This document shows, one piece after another, positions 48,171 through 59,832 of a stretch of 64,000 nt of DNA. This stretch comes from Talinum fruticosum (Eukaryota; Streptophyta; Magnoliopsida; Caryophyllales; Talinaceae): positions 744,001 through 808,000 of the forward strand of contig JAITYX010000033.1 in the NCBI GenBank assembly GCA_021018815.1. The letters are read 5' to 3'. The first letter of the stretch is position 1; every line of letters begins with the position of its first letter. The notes under the pieces are model-generated. The model searched no databases and was not told the origin of the DNA. It was given only the letters and a program-made list of their open reading frames with translations. A program made the translations under genes and the position numbers.

Positions 48171-49237
48171 GAACACAGGCGGCTTCTACCAAGTCCAAGA
48201 TATCATCCTCCTGATTGTACCAACATATGTATTTGATGGGCAAACCTTTCCTCATTTAACATTTGAGTGGACATCAAAACAAATCCTTTCATAAGTAGTA
48301 ATACCCTTCTACTATTTCATTATATTATTTTTTAATTTAATATATTGTAATATAAATTAAGTAAAAAACAAGACGTCTAAGAAATCTCTTATAACAAGAC
48401 ATGCATCATTGGCTTAAAATGATTTTTATTCAAGGGTGACTTTTATCCGAGTCACTTACGAATGAACTATTAATCATCCTAGCTATTATTAAAAGTTCAT
48501 ATAAAAATGTTCATCTCATGATACATTTTACATGAGACGGTCTAATACAAGATTTATTCAAAATGTGAAACGGTATGTGTCTTGTATAAGACACACATGA
48601 AGTGTCTTGTATAAGACACACACGAAGTGTTTTCTCTCGATTTAAAAATTATTATATTATGTAATAAATTAAAAAAAATGGTATAATTCAATAGAATAAT
48701 TGTATTGCAACTTACAAATTATATATAATCGCCACTTTATTAATCATTTTTCATATTTGTAAAATTATGTGTATGACAAAATCTTATAGGTAAAGTTGAT
48801 TCGATTAGGACGTCATTTGATACTTGTCGTGCAAAGCCGATGATTATTAAAACTTTACCTTCACAATTAATCATAATTATTAAAAAGATAATAATTTTAA
48901 ATCATTAAATACATTAATATATGTCAAAAATAAGATATTTTAAGAGTGTTTTCATACAAGACACATATCATCATCAATTGAAAAATAATCAATTGTGTAC
49001 ACGTTATAAGCCTTGTCTTTTGTCTCATATTAGACTAGTAATAGTAATCTATTGCTTGTTCTTCATCATAAAATGGCCCCAAGAGGAAGTACTGACAATG
49101 AAAGAACATATTGGAATCCCATGTAAAATTTATGTGACTGCCTGGGACAACTTTTTCCCCTTTTAAGCAGTGGAACACGTTGCGATGGTGACCAAGGCAA
49201 AGAGTAATTGGGAATAAGAAGAGCCGATCACTTCACA
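48171..49237. other. Upstream region of SDR gene 2
   Basis: AT-rich. Two adjacent hairpins with gtgtcttgtataagacac occur at about 48578-48620. No clear TATA box near 49238. Confidence 0.5.
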
Positions 49238-50269
49238 ATGGGAAGTCTGTCTCTGCTCTCTGCTGCTGCTGCAGCAAGGTCAGCTCCTAGCCCTCTTTTG
49301 CCTTTTCTTTTTTTTTTTTTTAAAAATTTGTTTCTTCTGAACATTGTATAGGATAATCATAAATTCGTCATTCAAATATCATATTTCAGCATGAAATTAT
49401 GTCAAACCCGAATATTATTGTGCTAGCTAGTAACTAGAAGGCAAACCCGAATTGTAATAGGGTTGCCTATAAGTTTGCTTTTGATTTTATCTTGTAGACT
49501 TGAGGGCAAAGTGGCATTGATCACTGGTGCTGCCAGCGGCATAGGCGAATGTACTGCTAGGCTATTTGCTAGACATGGTGCTAAACTCATACTTGCCGAT
49601 ATCCAAGATGACTTAGGCCTATCCCTCTCCAAAGACTTGGACGGCCCAACCTCAGCGTCGTTTCTTCACTGCGATGTTACCAATGAAACTGACATAAAGA
49701 ATGCAGTCGATTTTGCTGTCACCAAGCATGGAAAGCTCGATATCATGCTCAACAACGCGGGCATTAGTGGACCCCACGACCTGATTATAGACATCAAGAA
49801 GGCTCAATTCGAGGAGGTCATAAGCACCAACTTAGTTGGGCCGTTCTTGGGCATAAAGCATGCTGCTCGAGCCATGATCCCAGCTCGTGAAGGTAGCATT
49901 ATTAACATGGCTAGCGGGTGCTCGGTCTTAGGTGGGGTTAGAGGCTGCCCCTACACAGCCTCCAAGCACGGGTTGGTTGGGCTGGCTAAGAATGCTGCGG
50001 TGGAGCTAGGGCGGTACGGGATTCGAGTGAATAGCATCTCTCCCTACTTCGTTCCGACCCCGCTTACAAAGAAGTTTCTCGAAGTGGACGAAGAAGAGAA
50101 GTTTCGTGAGCTCTACTCCGTTCTCAAAGGATCTTATTGTAGGAGAGAAGATGTAGCTGATGCGGCTGTTTATTTGGCAAGCGAAGAGTCTAAGTATGTC
50201 AGTGGCCATAATTTGATGGTAGATGGAGGCTTCTCAATTATGAATGCTGGATTTTGCTTATATGATTAA
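49238..50269 (+). CDS. Short-chain dehydrogenase/reductase, SDR110C-like (copy 2)
   Basis: Paralogue of the SDR gene at 39217, with the same two-exon structure and the same 270-residue length. Exon 1 is 49238-49278 (MGSLSLLSAAAAA plus two bases, donor GTCAGC). Exon 2 is 49498-50269 after CTTGTAG, joined in phase 2. Motifs: TGAASGIG (23-30), Asp 48 (ILADIQ) pointing to NAD, NNAG (99-102), Ser 153, and catalytic Tyr 166 and Lys 170 (YTASK). The C-terminus is MNAGFCLYD. The cofactor half is almost identical to copy 1. Differences cluster around residues 103-120 and 153-165 and after 190, which line the substrate pocket in this family, so the two may act on different substrates. The genes are separated by 9 kb of Copia, pseudogene and satellite DNA. 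Confidence 0.95.
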
Positions 50270-51513
50270 ATTGATGCCCTGATTTGTTTCTTGGAGTGGC
50301 ATATCATACTAAGTTACCAACGAATTTGTTACATATGAATAAGTTAAAAAAATTAATGTATTATAAACGAAAGCAGGATTATACTAAATCGTGGTTAAAT
50401 GACTTAATTTAATTGGATGAAATTAAATTAATTTTTAAGGTAATTGGACGAAAATAAATCATTTTTTTGACGTGAACAATTGACCTTTAAGGGATATTTT
50501 TCTATCAAACTGCCATCGAGTTTGACTCAACGGGAAGCTAATTTGGTAAACGTGGATGGTGATTCGTTGTATTTATGTGACTTCTTTTGATATCTAGTAG
50601 ACGGATCAGACTGAATTTATTACATTGCACACTTAAATTGCTCCCTCTTGCAAAAGTTGAAAACCTTAAACCAAATAAAATCCCTTTTCAACCAAATTAA
50701 AAGAAAGAACCACCAAATCTAATAGATCTATCATTGAAGTGTTCAAAAGCATCATCCATATCTTCTTAGTGAATCAAAGTTGGTCAAATTTGATGGTAGT
50801 TTGATAAAAAAATTACCCCATAAACATCATAGTGTTCATGTTCAAGAAATAAGAATGTTTTATTTTCATTCAATTACCCCAAAGATTGATTTATTTTCAT
50901 CCAACTTTCGTAATTTTAATTGAGAAAAATTAATATACTAGTTAAGACTTTTTTGATTCTTTAATTTTTGGCTATGTATCCAAGACTATTTAATGAACAA
51001 TGTAATAGAACATCAGGTTAGATATGTAATTTAACTATATTTTATTATACTAAAAATATAAGCATCAAACCTCCAAATTAGTGAACCATTACATTATAAA
51101 TTTTACATGACACCAGACTCAAATTTTAATATTCTCCAGCCTTATCTTCCGCCCTCATAGAACACCCCCCCAAGTTTTCTCCCTACCGTGTCCTGTGATG
51201 GCCTGCAATGTTGAAGATACTCCACCAACATGCAGGGGAAGACCCAGTATGGGGTCAGTGACCTCCCTCTCAAAAAAATAATAATTTATATAATATATTA
51301 TCATAAAAAGAGGTAATAGTTGAGTTAGTAAGTGTGCTTTAATTAAAACGAGAGGTGGGAGATTCGACCCCCTTTTTAAAATTCCTAAATTTGTCACTAC
51401 CAAATGCACCAGTGACCACTGCCTGCATTTCCATATTGACGACAGTAAGGTTGTCCTCCCTGACGCCTCACAACCTCCACGTTCTGTGACTTCCTAGGTC
51501 TTTTTCCAACTTT
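50270..51513. other. Intergenic left of the CACTA element
   Basis: AT-rich to about 51120. At 51300-51390 there is a SINE-head-like stretch (tagttgagttagtaagtg, then gggagattcgaccc), possibly an A-box/B-box pair, on the plus strand. No gene. Confidence 0.4.
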
Positions 51514-51629
51514 CACTACTAAAGGAATCTCTTTTAACTACGGTTAAAAACGACATTTAACAACGGTTAACATGCGTCGTGTATGTGGCCGTCGTTGTAT
51601 GTATAATTTTTAACTACGTTTCAACAAAC

Positions 51630-51810
51630 GTATTAAAAGATCACCTATGAAGACGGTTCTCATGTAATAACCGTCGTCATAGGTTCCTATATATTTACAT
51701 ATGACGACGGTTCTATGTGACGAACCGTCATCATATGTCCTGCCTGCCAAATTGTTTAACGAGGCTTATGGCAACGTTGTAATGTAAGAGCCGTCGTAAT
51801 AGGTATGTAT
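51630..51810. repeat. Left subterminal repeats of the CACTA element
   Basis: At least five copies of gacggttct or its complement (aaccgtcgt) occur, often as back-to-back pairs such as gacgacggttctatg...gaaccgtcatcat. These are likely transposase binding sites by analogy with En/Spm. Confidence 0.75.
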
Positions 51811-51960
51811 TTTTTAATAGTTTTTTTTTGTATTTTTCGTCCCCTTGTACAAAATACACTCTAAAATATATCACAACTTATACAGACAACAAACCAACAA
51901 CCTCAATTTTTCAACATAAATACAAGAATTTCCAATAATACAAGAATTTCCTTTTGTGTA

Positions 51961-52145
51961 TTCCTTTTTAGGAAGAGAGATGTGGTATGTTTTTATGACT
52001 ATATTGCTTGTTTGGAGTTATTACAGAGGTAGCCTCGCAAAATATAATACATCATATTTGCAGTCCACGTTACCTCTTCATGAACTCAAAACAAGTAATA
52101 TAGTCATAAAAAATAATACCACATCTCTCTTCCTAAAAAGGAATA
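51961..52145. repeat. Long hairpin, ~48-bp arms
   Basis: The segment 51961-52008 (ttcctttttaggaagagaga, then tgtggtatg and actatattgctt) is the near-perfect reverse complement of 52092-52145, with a loop of about 83 bases. Confidence 0.88.
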
Positions 52146-52834
52146 AACAAACAGGACATCTCATCGGTAATATCTTCTTTTTACGTAAGTATTGAAAAAG
52201 GAATACACAAAGAGGTGGACAACATAAAAATTCAATGATCTCGCCCACGAACATCTCAAGAGTGAGCTCGCATAACTAAATCTATTACAAAAGGATCACT
52301 TTAGGAAAATAGATGACCCGAGAACAACGAAGTGCGGGAGAATAGCGAAGTGCCGCAGAAAGTGCGAGAAAGTAATACGAGTTCTTGGTTCTCACGAGCA
52401 ATCTCTATTTTCTTTGTCATTGTCCCAAAGTGATGCTCCTCTTATGTATTGCTTGTTTGGAGTTCGTGCAAGGGTAAAGGTAGACAACCTCACTTCTTCC
52501 GAGGGAGGTTCCTCTTTTTTCCTTAGGAAGGTTCCTCCGCTTCTCATTGGATAAGTTCCTTCGGACCGGAGAAGAACGAGAGAAAGGGCCCTCCACCAAT
52601 TCACTACTCTCCAGGGGGACCGGATGATGAGCACATGCTTGAAATGGCGCCTCCGCCCGCCGCTTCACTTGCTGATAAATGCGAAGGAAGTTCTCTATAA
52701 CTCATTTTCTCTATGATCGAAGGACAGATTTATGTCAAAAATCATTCTTACCAACTTCTTCAATAAAACCTCTATCCCTCTTCCCATTCAAAGAGTTTTT
52801 AGCTTCCAATTGTTTATATATATATATATATATA
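52146..52834. other. CACTA interior, unassigned, ending in a TA microsatellite
   Basis: The open frames at 52392-52668 overlap in two frames with no domain. A (TA)n run lies at about 52815-52834, next to the Mutator-like element. Confidence 0.4.
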
Positions 52835-53074
52835 GGGGAGGGATCATATGAGCACCCCTCTTTAGATGAGCGCCTTTTGTTAGGTAAGCACAACTAATCC
52901 CGACCATCCAAATTTAATATGATGGCTTAAATTAAAAATTCTTTTTAATTAATTAAAAAAATAATTTTTGGAAGGGAGGGGGTTTCGGTTTGAAGTCTCA
53001 TTTCATCCTCACCTTCCTCCCTCTCCCCATTCCCCTTTCTCCCTCTTTCTCTCTATACCTATCCTTTCTCTCTC

Positions 53075-53175
53075 ATTGATCCGGCGAGCTCCCCAGGCAC
53101 CGCGTTCTCTCTCTCGTTGATCCGGCGAGCTCCCCTTCCCTCTCTCGTCTCGTTGATCCGGCGTTCTTCCCCTTC
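53075..53175. repeat. Short tandem repeat in the left arm
   Basis: The motif ttgatccggcgagctcccc occurs three times (the third copy diverges after ggcg), separated by CT-rich spacers. Confidence 0.75.
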
Positions 53176-54319
53176 CCCCTCTCTCTCATCGTTCTCCCTC
53201 GTTAATTTGCCCAGCCGCTGGCGCCACCAATGGAGACGAAAATGGATATGCCCAGCGGCTCGCCCCGGCGCCACCAATAGAGACGAAAATTGATCTGCCC
53301 AGCCGCCTGCCGCGCCGAGCCCTCTCTCTTTCTCACTTTCGTCACTATAAAAATCAAATTAGGAATGAGAAATTGCAGGTATCCATCTTTTTTTTATCTC
53401 TCTTGATTTTCAATTGATTCGATTTGGGAAGGAGAAATGGAATTGGTATTGGATTTTTCAATTGATTTTGATTTGGATTAATGTTAGGAGATTTTGATTC
53501 GTGGCTGGGTTCTTGAAGCTGTTATTGGAAGACACATAAACTACCTATATAGTGTATGACTTGGTCTAGTAGTTTGTTCGATAGAAATAGCTTATCATCA
53601 AACAAGGGACTTGTTTCTCCGAATTCTTTCCATTGTTCTTCCGAGTTGAATTTGATGCTTGTTACCATTGATCTTGTATTATGTTGTGCACTCACCTGTC
53701 AAACCTGTCAAATAGGTCATTCTTGGTCAATTTAGTGAGCTTTAATTTTGGATCGGGTTTAGGTTAAGCCATTTCGGACTTGATTCATGTTCGAATTAAA
53801 CATCATGCTAGTCTAATTATTTTGTCAAGAAACCGACCATTTGAAGTAGGAGAAGTGATCCGAACCTATTTTAGCATGCCAAGACAGAAATGTTTTTGAG
53901 TGCCATGTAACAAAGAATCAAAGCATAGCTGCACTTGTTGCATTTGTTTAGATGTTGTGTAAATGCAACTGGTAAAAGGAAAAAGTGGATACAACTCGGT
54001 ATTGTTGGGTCCGATACAACTCGGTTTTCACTCTTTGGTGTTGTGTTGTAGTTGTTGTGTAAATGCAACTGGTAAAATTAACCTTTGGCTCTAATTTGTT
54101 TAGATGTATGAAACTCTCATGTGTTGGTTCAACTGTTGTCTTCTAGCTGTTACGTGAAACTCTCATGAGTTGGTTCAACTGGTAAAATTAGTTCTAGTTG
54201 GTTCAGTCTGCTGCTGTTATGTGAAGCTCTTCTATGCAAACTCACAATTGTTATGTGGTTTAGATGTATGACTTGTTTTAGCCGAACATAAATGTTGTGG
54301 AATCAAGGTGGAACTTTTA

Positions 54320-54390
54320 AGCCTATTAGCTCAAAGGCAGAGCAACGTGCCATAGTGCATGGAGATGTGGGTTCGAATCCCACCTAGGCT
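54320..54390 (+). tRNA. tRNA-like sequence, left arm of the long-TIR element
   Basis: 71 nt that fold as a tRNA: acceptor AGCCTAT/CTAGGCT (six pairs), D stem GCTC/GAGC, anticodon stem CGTGC/GCATG with a 6-nt loop (CATAGT, one short), and a perfect T stem GTGGG/CCCAC around TTCGAAT. The defective anticodon loop argues for a tRNA-derived relic, not a working gene. The head resembles the GGGCTATTAGCTC start of tRNA-Ile genes. It also keeps pol III A and B boxes. Confidence 0.55.
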
Positions 54391-55223
54391 TTATAACTTG
54401 ATGTACGTAGAAACTCATGCAACTAAGCCTAATACTCAATCCATAAAGCCGAGTTCAAAAGCCAAGACTTGAAGCTTGAAACGCACACGAATATAACTTA
54501 CATACAACATCTTGAAACACACGAATATAACTCACATACAACTAATGCTCAAAGTAATCCTAACGTCAACTAAGCGAGAATGCTCAATCCACAAAGTCAA
54601 GTTCACAAGCCAAAAGCTGATGTCACTCCTAGCAATGCAATGATGTTGGCAACAAATTATTTTTGTGTCGTGTTCTTCATTTCAAGGCTAAATTTGGTTA
54701 ACCCCACCCCCAAAACCTAACAACAAAAAAAGAAAAATTCCAGGCTTTTGATTTATGTATTTAGTGATGTAATTGGTACATGATTGTTCTAATATCTAAA
54801 ATTTGGATGCTTTCAACATGAAAATTTTCTAGATATTAGATTGTCACCAAACATGACGAAGATAGTCTTTCTACCAGGCTGCTACCATTGAATTTCCAAG
54901 TGAATAAAAATCTCTACTAAACTAACGAGCACAAATGTATTCAAGATTCAGTTCATAGTGTTATTATAAATACTACTTGGTTCATTGTTTCTACCACCTT
55001 TTGTTACTCCAACTCATTGTTGGTCTCGTGTTTTGTGATTCGGAAGGTGACAGTCTCAAAAATGCAATTAACGTTAGATCACTTATAATAAGAGCGTCTT
55101 GTGATGGAGCATAGAACCATACGCTTGTCGGTAATTGGGAATAGCCAAGAGCGGAGGGGGAACATGGTAATTGATTGAAATGAGCACAGTTTGAAAATCA
55201 ACAAAATGAAACCAAACACTATT

Positions 55224-55293
55224 GCCTATGTGGGATTTGAACCCACATCTTTATGTAATAACACAAATGCTCTACCGGTTGAGCTAATAGGCT
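55224..55293 (-). tRNA. tRNA-like sequence, right arm, opposite strand
   Basis: On the minus strand AGCCTATTAGCTCAACCGG starts a 70-nt tRNA-like fold with D stem GCTC/GAGC, anticodon arm TTTGTG/CATAAA around TTATTA, and T stem GTGGG/CCCAC around TTCAAAT. It is the mirror partner of the copy at 54320, with a more diverged anticodon arm. Confidence 0.5.
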
Positions 55294-55479
55294 TCCCAAG
55301 TTTTACCAAATACACAAACATGGTCACCAATGTTCACAAGTTATCACTACAATACCAACTCAATTTGAATGCAACACTATAACTCCAATCAATTTTCCAA
55401 CACAATGCAATCAAGTAATTCACTTTGAATGCAACACTACCGGTTGAAGGTTCTCTTTGAACAAGGAATGAATTCAGTT

Positions 55480-55830
55480 AACTAATTCACTCAACCCAAT
55501 TCAGGCCATTCTTAGTCAGCTGCTGTGCACTAATTCGAGGCCATTTTCAGTCACTACAATGCACTAACCGAGGCCATTTTCAATCACCGCAATGCACTAA
55601 TTCGTTGCATTACTTTAGGCCATTTTTGATACAACAAAAAGACAACTACATTGCACTAATTCAGGCCATTTTCAATCACACCGAGTGCACTAATTTGCTA
55701 CACTACTTCGGACCATTTTTGATACAACAAAAAGACAACTACACTCGCACTAATTCGGGCAATTTTCAGTCACTCCGAGTGCAATAATTCGTTGCACTAA
55801 TTTACTGCACTAAATTAGCAATATACAACA
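55480..55830. repeat. Degenerate short tandem repeats (aggccatttt/tgcactaattcg)
   Basis: The words gcactaattcg and ggccattttcagtcac alternate about six to eight times, with a longer duplication (gatacaacaaaaagacaact) at about 55629 and 55721. Confidence 0.8.
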
Positions 55831-56778
55831 CAAAATCCACAAATTCAGTATTTTTGGAAATAACCAATTCAATTCACTTGAAAAATGACTAAATTCAAAT
55901 CACTCCACTAGCAATATACAACACAATACTCCCTCAAAAAATTCAATCAACTCAATTCAGTTAGCTAATTCCGAAATCCACAAATTAGCAATGCGGAAAT
56001 GAGCAATTCAAAAAATAAATTGAATTCACTAAATTCAGTTGCATAAAACACAAATTCAACTCGGGACAGATTAACAGAGTGAGATTCGAGAGAGGGCATC
56101 AAGAGTGATACCGCCAGTGGGGAGTAAGAGACGAGTGAGAAACAGTTAACCAAGCCCAGGCAAAAGGAAAGGAAAGGAAAAATTTAGTCTCAATTATACA
56201 AAATCCTAAATCTAATTTTGAGGAGTGGGAAGAGATAACGAACCTAACCGTGGCGGGGAGGCCGGTGGCTGGGCGACGGAATACGGTGGACGGGCTGGTG
56301 AGGACGACCACCGGGAAGACAGGTATCGGCGAGGAGCATGAGAGAGCGAGAGAAGAGAAAGCGAGGCTGACAATTGAGCGAAGAAGCGACGGATGAACGA
56401 GAAGAAATAGCACCGGTGCGACGAGGCCGACGGTGGGACAACGACGACAGCGTGAGGCCGGCGAAGTAGGGCCGTGCCGAGTATTTCAGGTAATAGAGAG
56501 GTTCTGCGAGCGAGAGGTTCCATGAACGAAAGGAGCCTGATATCCTTGAGAGAGAGAGAGAGAGAGGATAGCTCGGGGAGAGGGAGAAGCAAGACTAAAC
56601 CGAATTACGAAACACCCCTTTCCCCCAAAAAAATGTGTTTTCTTTTTTTTTAATTAATTAAAAGCCTTTTTAATTTGAACCATCAGATTTAAATTGGATG
56701 GTCGGGATTAGTTGTGCTCATTTAACAATTAGTGCTCACCTAAAAGAGGGTGTGCATATGAACCCTCCCATATATTAG

Positions 56779-58970
56779 TTCCTTTTTGCTTCCAAATTTG
56801 ATGTATTATAGATTATCATAAACTAGACATGATTTTATTTGAAATTTTACATATGCATTGGACAAATTAATATGAATAAAATGTTGAGGTCATCCCTTTA
56901 ATTTACTTTAACAACTCAAAACATAACTAGAATCGGAGTCCCATGACCCTTATTGACTTTAGCAATGAGGTCGGAGTCACTAGGTGATAAGTGCCATATT
57001 TGTATAAGATTTCATAGGAGGTTGCTTGTCAATTTTGGGGATTTATATTCATATTTATGTACTTTATGCCTCATTTATGCTTTACACTTGGGTTTTGCGT
57101 TTTGGTCTATTTCTATAGCTTCCTAATGATTTGGACCTAATTTTTAGTCATATTTTCAGTCCAAAGCTATTTTGAGTCTATGTTTCTAACTTCCTTATTG
57201 AAAGAGCTTTCCGATGACATATTATAAGCTCAATTCTGTTGAGGAATGGAAAAGATATGAGCTAGAAAGTAAGAAGGGTGCGGTAACGAACACTTATTTA
57301 CTCTCTGAATCATGTTTTTTACCATACTTATGAAGCAAGCATAATGATGAAAGAATTAGAAACTAGACTTAATGAGCTTTCCGGAAAATCAAGAATCGCA
57401 TCATTTGGACATCGGACGAGGAAGTTATAACTGAATCAATTTGACGCGAGCCTTCCAAGCAACCAACATGGGCAGCCCGTTTCGGAGGAAACGGCCCGTG
57501 TTGGAGGTCGAGCCTTTGAATCGAGCACGGGCACCCCGTGTTGGAGGTAACATATGCCGAGACGATTCGGTTTTGACGGTTTCGGCTCTTGATTGCTTCT
57601 TAATGGCTTATTTAAGATGATTTCGGCCATTTCCTGCATCCATCCAGTCGAGAATCCACCATTCATCCTCCATACTTCATCCTCCATTATTCATCCATAC
57701 CTTTCATCCACATCAAACCAAAAACTTTGAAGATCGAAGAAGAAGATTGAAGCAGTTGCGGGGTTCCATTTGAAGTCGAGAGATTCAAGTGGAACACTTC
57801 AAGCCTATCATCTACTTGTTCATTTCTTGTTGTTTGAGGTTTGATTTCAATGTATTGGATTTTAGTTAAGCTTTCAATAAACATGTGTGAGTAGTTTAGT
57901 TTTTCTAGGGATTTGTAATCCGAAATAATGTAGTTTGATTAGTTTTCTATGATTTGTGCTTGAATTCTGATTTTGATTCAATAGAAGGTTGTGTTTATCA
58001 TGTTCATGAGTGTTTTGAAGGCCTAGGATACTTATGTTTAGAGATTAATCTATCATGTATTGAAAAGTAAATAGAATAATCCAACAGCCAAACTTTCCGC
58101 CTAATTTATGAAATTTGAGAAAAGAATAGTAAATTAGGGGATCACTTTGATAATTTGAAATCCTTAACTTTGATTAACTTAAACGCATACGAAAGTTGTT
58201 TGATAGGTTAATTGAAGCAATTCTATTAAGCATTGAAAGAGCGAGTAGAATTTTGTGATTATCGATCCTTGATTTATTTGAATGAATGATTGCGCAAATT
58301 ATGTTTAAATAATCAAACTCATTGTTAGAAAAGCAAATCCCTAGATGTTTTTATCCATTGATTTAAATCTAGATTAATTTTAATAGTTAATCTAATTTTA
58401 ATAGTTAGAACTAGTTTAGAAAGAACAAACTCCAAAAATCTAATTTTTTAGCAATTTAGTAGAGGACTAGTTTAGTGCGTTGCTAGATCGAGTCATTGTG
58501 GGATTGATCTTGACTAACTACAACTTAAATACCGTGCGCTTGCGACTGTCACTAGGTAAGACATAGAGTCTATATGTAGTGTGGGTCGGTACACGAAGAA
58601 AGAAAAAAGGGATAAAGGATTCATCGGAGAAAAGGTGATAAACAATCATAAAATTAATAATAATTCCCTATTGTTTATCACATTTTTCTCTCGATGAATC
58701 CTTTACCCCTTTTTCCTTTATTCGTGTACTCCATCACGCTACACATATACTTTATGTCTTACCTAGTGAATCCGACCTCATTATTAAAGTCAATAAGGGT
58801 TATAGGAACTCCGGTTCTAGTTATGTATTGGGTTGTTAAAGCAAACTAAATGAATGACCTGAGCATTCCATTGATATTCATTATTGTCTTTATACATTAC
58901 GTAAAATTCAAAAAAATTAGGTACTCTGTTTTACGATCATGTATAATACAACAAACTTGCACCCAAAAAG
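56779..58970. repeat. ~600-bp palindromic hairpin 1, split by a solo LTR
   Basis: Arms 56779-56984 plus 58552-58646 pair with 58670-58970. Paired blocks include gatgtattata, aactagaatcggagt with its partner at about 58810, actttagcaatgaggtcgga/tccgacctcattattaaagt, and gtgataaacaat/attgtttatcac at the tip. Both arms come to about 301 bp once the LTR is removed. No ORF. Confidence 0.88.
56985..58551. mobile_element. Solo LTR (1567 bp) with 5-bp target duplication
   Basis: It starts tgataagtgccatatttg and ends gcttgcgactgtca, so it has TG...CA termini. The 5 bp ctagg is repeated on both sides (56980-56984 and 58552-58556). The start resembles Ty3/Gypsy-type plant LTRs. No internal region is present, so the element was lost by LTR-LTR recombination. 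Confidence 0.9.
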
Positions 58971-59149
58971 AAAAATGAAAATTTAGGTAATTGGATAAAA
59001 TAGTCCACCCCCAACTTCAACTCATCAAAATAAATAAATTTGATAGCAAATTTATGTTTATGATAAGTATTTAGGAAGATCCATATATCCAAATACCTCT
59101 CCAATTTTTTACATTTTCACATATATATTTTCGCCATTTTCATCCTTAA

Positions 59150-59184
<35 letters not shown>

Positions 59185-59241
59185 CCCTCTATGGTTGTGT
59201 AAGAAAATTGTTTACGTATATAATATATAATATATATAGTT
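58971..59241. repeat. Tail of hairpin unit 1 with TA microsatellite
   Basis: The text acttcaactcatcaaaataa...tttgatagcaaatttat...ccaattttttacattttcaca recurs after hairpin 2 (59850-59970) and, weaker, at 60090-60190. A (TA)n run lies at about 59153-59182. Confidence 0.75.
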
Positions 59242-59832
59242 TCCTTTTTACTTCCAATTTTGATGTATTATACATTTATCATAAATTAGACATGATTTTT
59301 TGAAGTTTACATAATTCATAAGATAATAATGAAATTATGAATGAAATGTTTAGACCACCCTCTTACTTTCCTTTAACAACCCAAGATATAAAAGGAACCA
59401 GGATTCTCTTGTTGTGAGTAACAACGAAGTTGGTTTTACAAGACAAAAAATGGAGTGTACATGCAATATAGGTCGATCTACAAATAAAGGTAGAAGGATC
59501 ACGAGTCAAATGGAAACAAAAGGTCATAAACAATAGTCATTTATGTTTATCACCTTTTGTTTCCATTTGATTCCTCGACCTACTACCCTTCTTTGTAGAT
59601 TGCCATATATTGCATGTACACTTCATGTTTTGTCTTATAAAACTAACCTCATTGTTAATCACAACAAGAGAATTCTGATTCTCTTTATATCTTGCATCGT
59701 TAAAGGAAATAAAAGGGGTGACCTTAACATTTCATTCATATTTCATTATTGTCTTATGAATTACGTAAACTTAAAAAATCATGGCTTCTAGTTTACAATC
59801 ATGTATAATACAACAAACTTACACCCAAAAAG
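59242..59832. repeat. ~590-bp palindromic hairpin 2
   Basis: Arms 59242-59528 and 59540-59832 are reverse complements with scattered mismatches: agacaaaaaatggagtgtac/gtacacttcatgttttgtct, tcaaatggaaacaaaaggt/accttttgtttccatttga. Its outer ends (tttttacttcc; acacccaaaaagg) match those of hairpin 1, so the two belong to one family. Confidence 0.9.

Larger units (their letters stand above)
52835..56769. mobile_element. Mutator-like (long-TIR) element with near-palindromic layout
   Basis: The left end (ggggagggatcatatgagca) and the reverse complement of the right end (gggagggttcatatgcacac) match, and continue together for about 150 bp through agcacaactaatcccgacca and ttaattaattaaaa. Beyond the TIRs the arms mirror each other: CT-rich (52985-53330) against GA-rich (56490-56600), and one tRNA-like sequence on each side at equal distance from the centre near 54805. 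There is no transposase. The insertion is in a TA repeat, so a 9-bp target duplication cannot be judged. The superfamily is inferred from the long G-starting TIRs. Confidence 0.65.

Noticed and set aside
53059..53277. Arg/Glu-rich minus ORF
   Set aside because: Reverse translation of the CT-rich left arm of the long-TIR element.
56099..56592. Ser/Leu-rich minus ORFs
   Set aside because: Product of GA-rich right arm composition; mirror image of the left arm, no domain.
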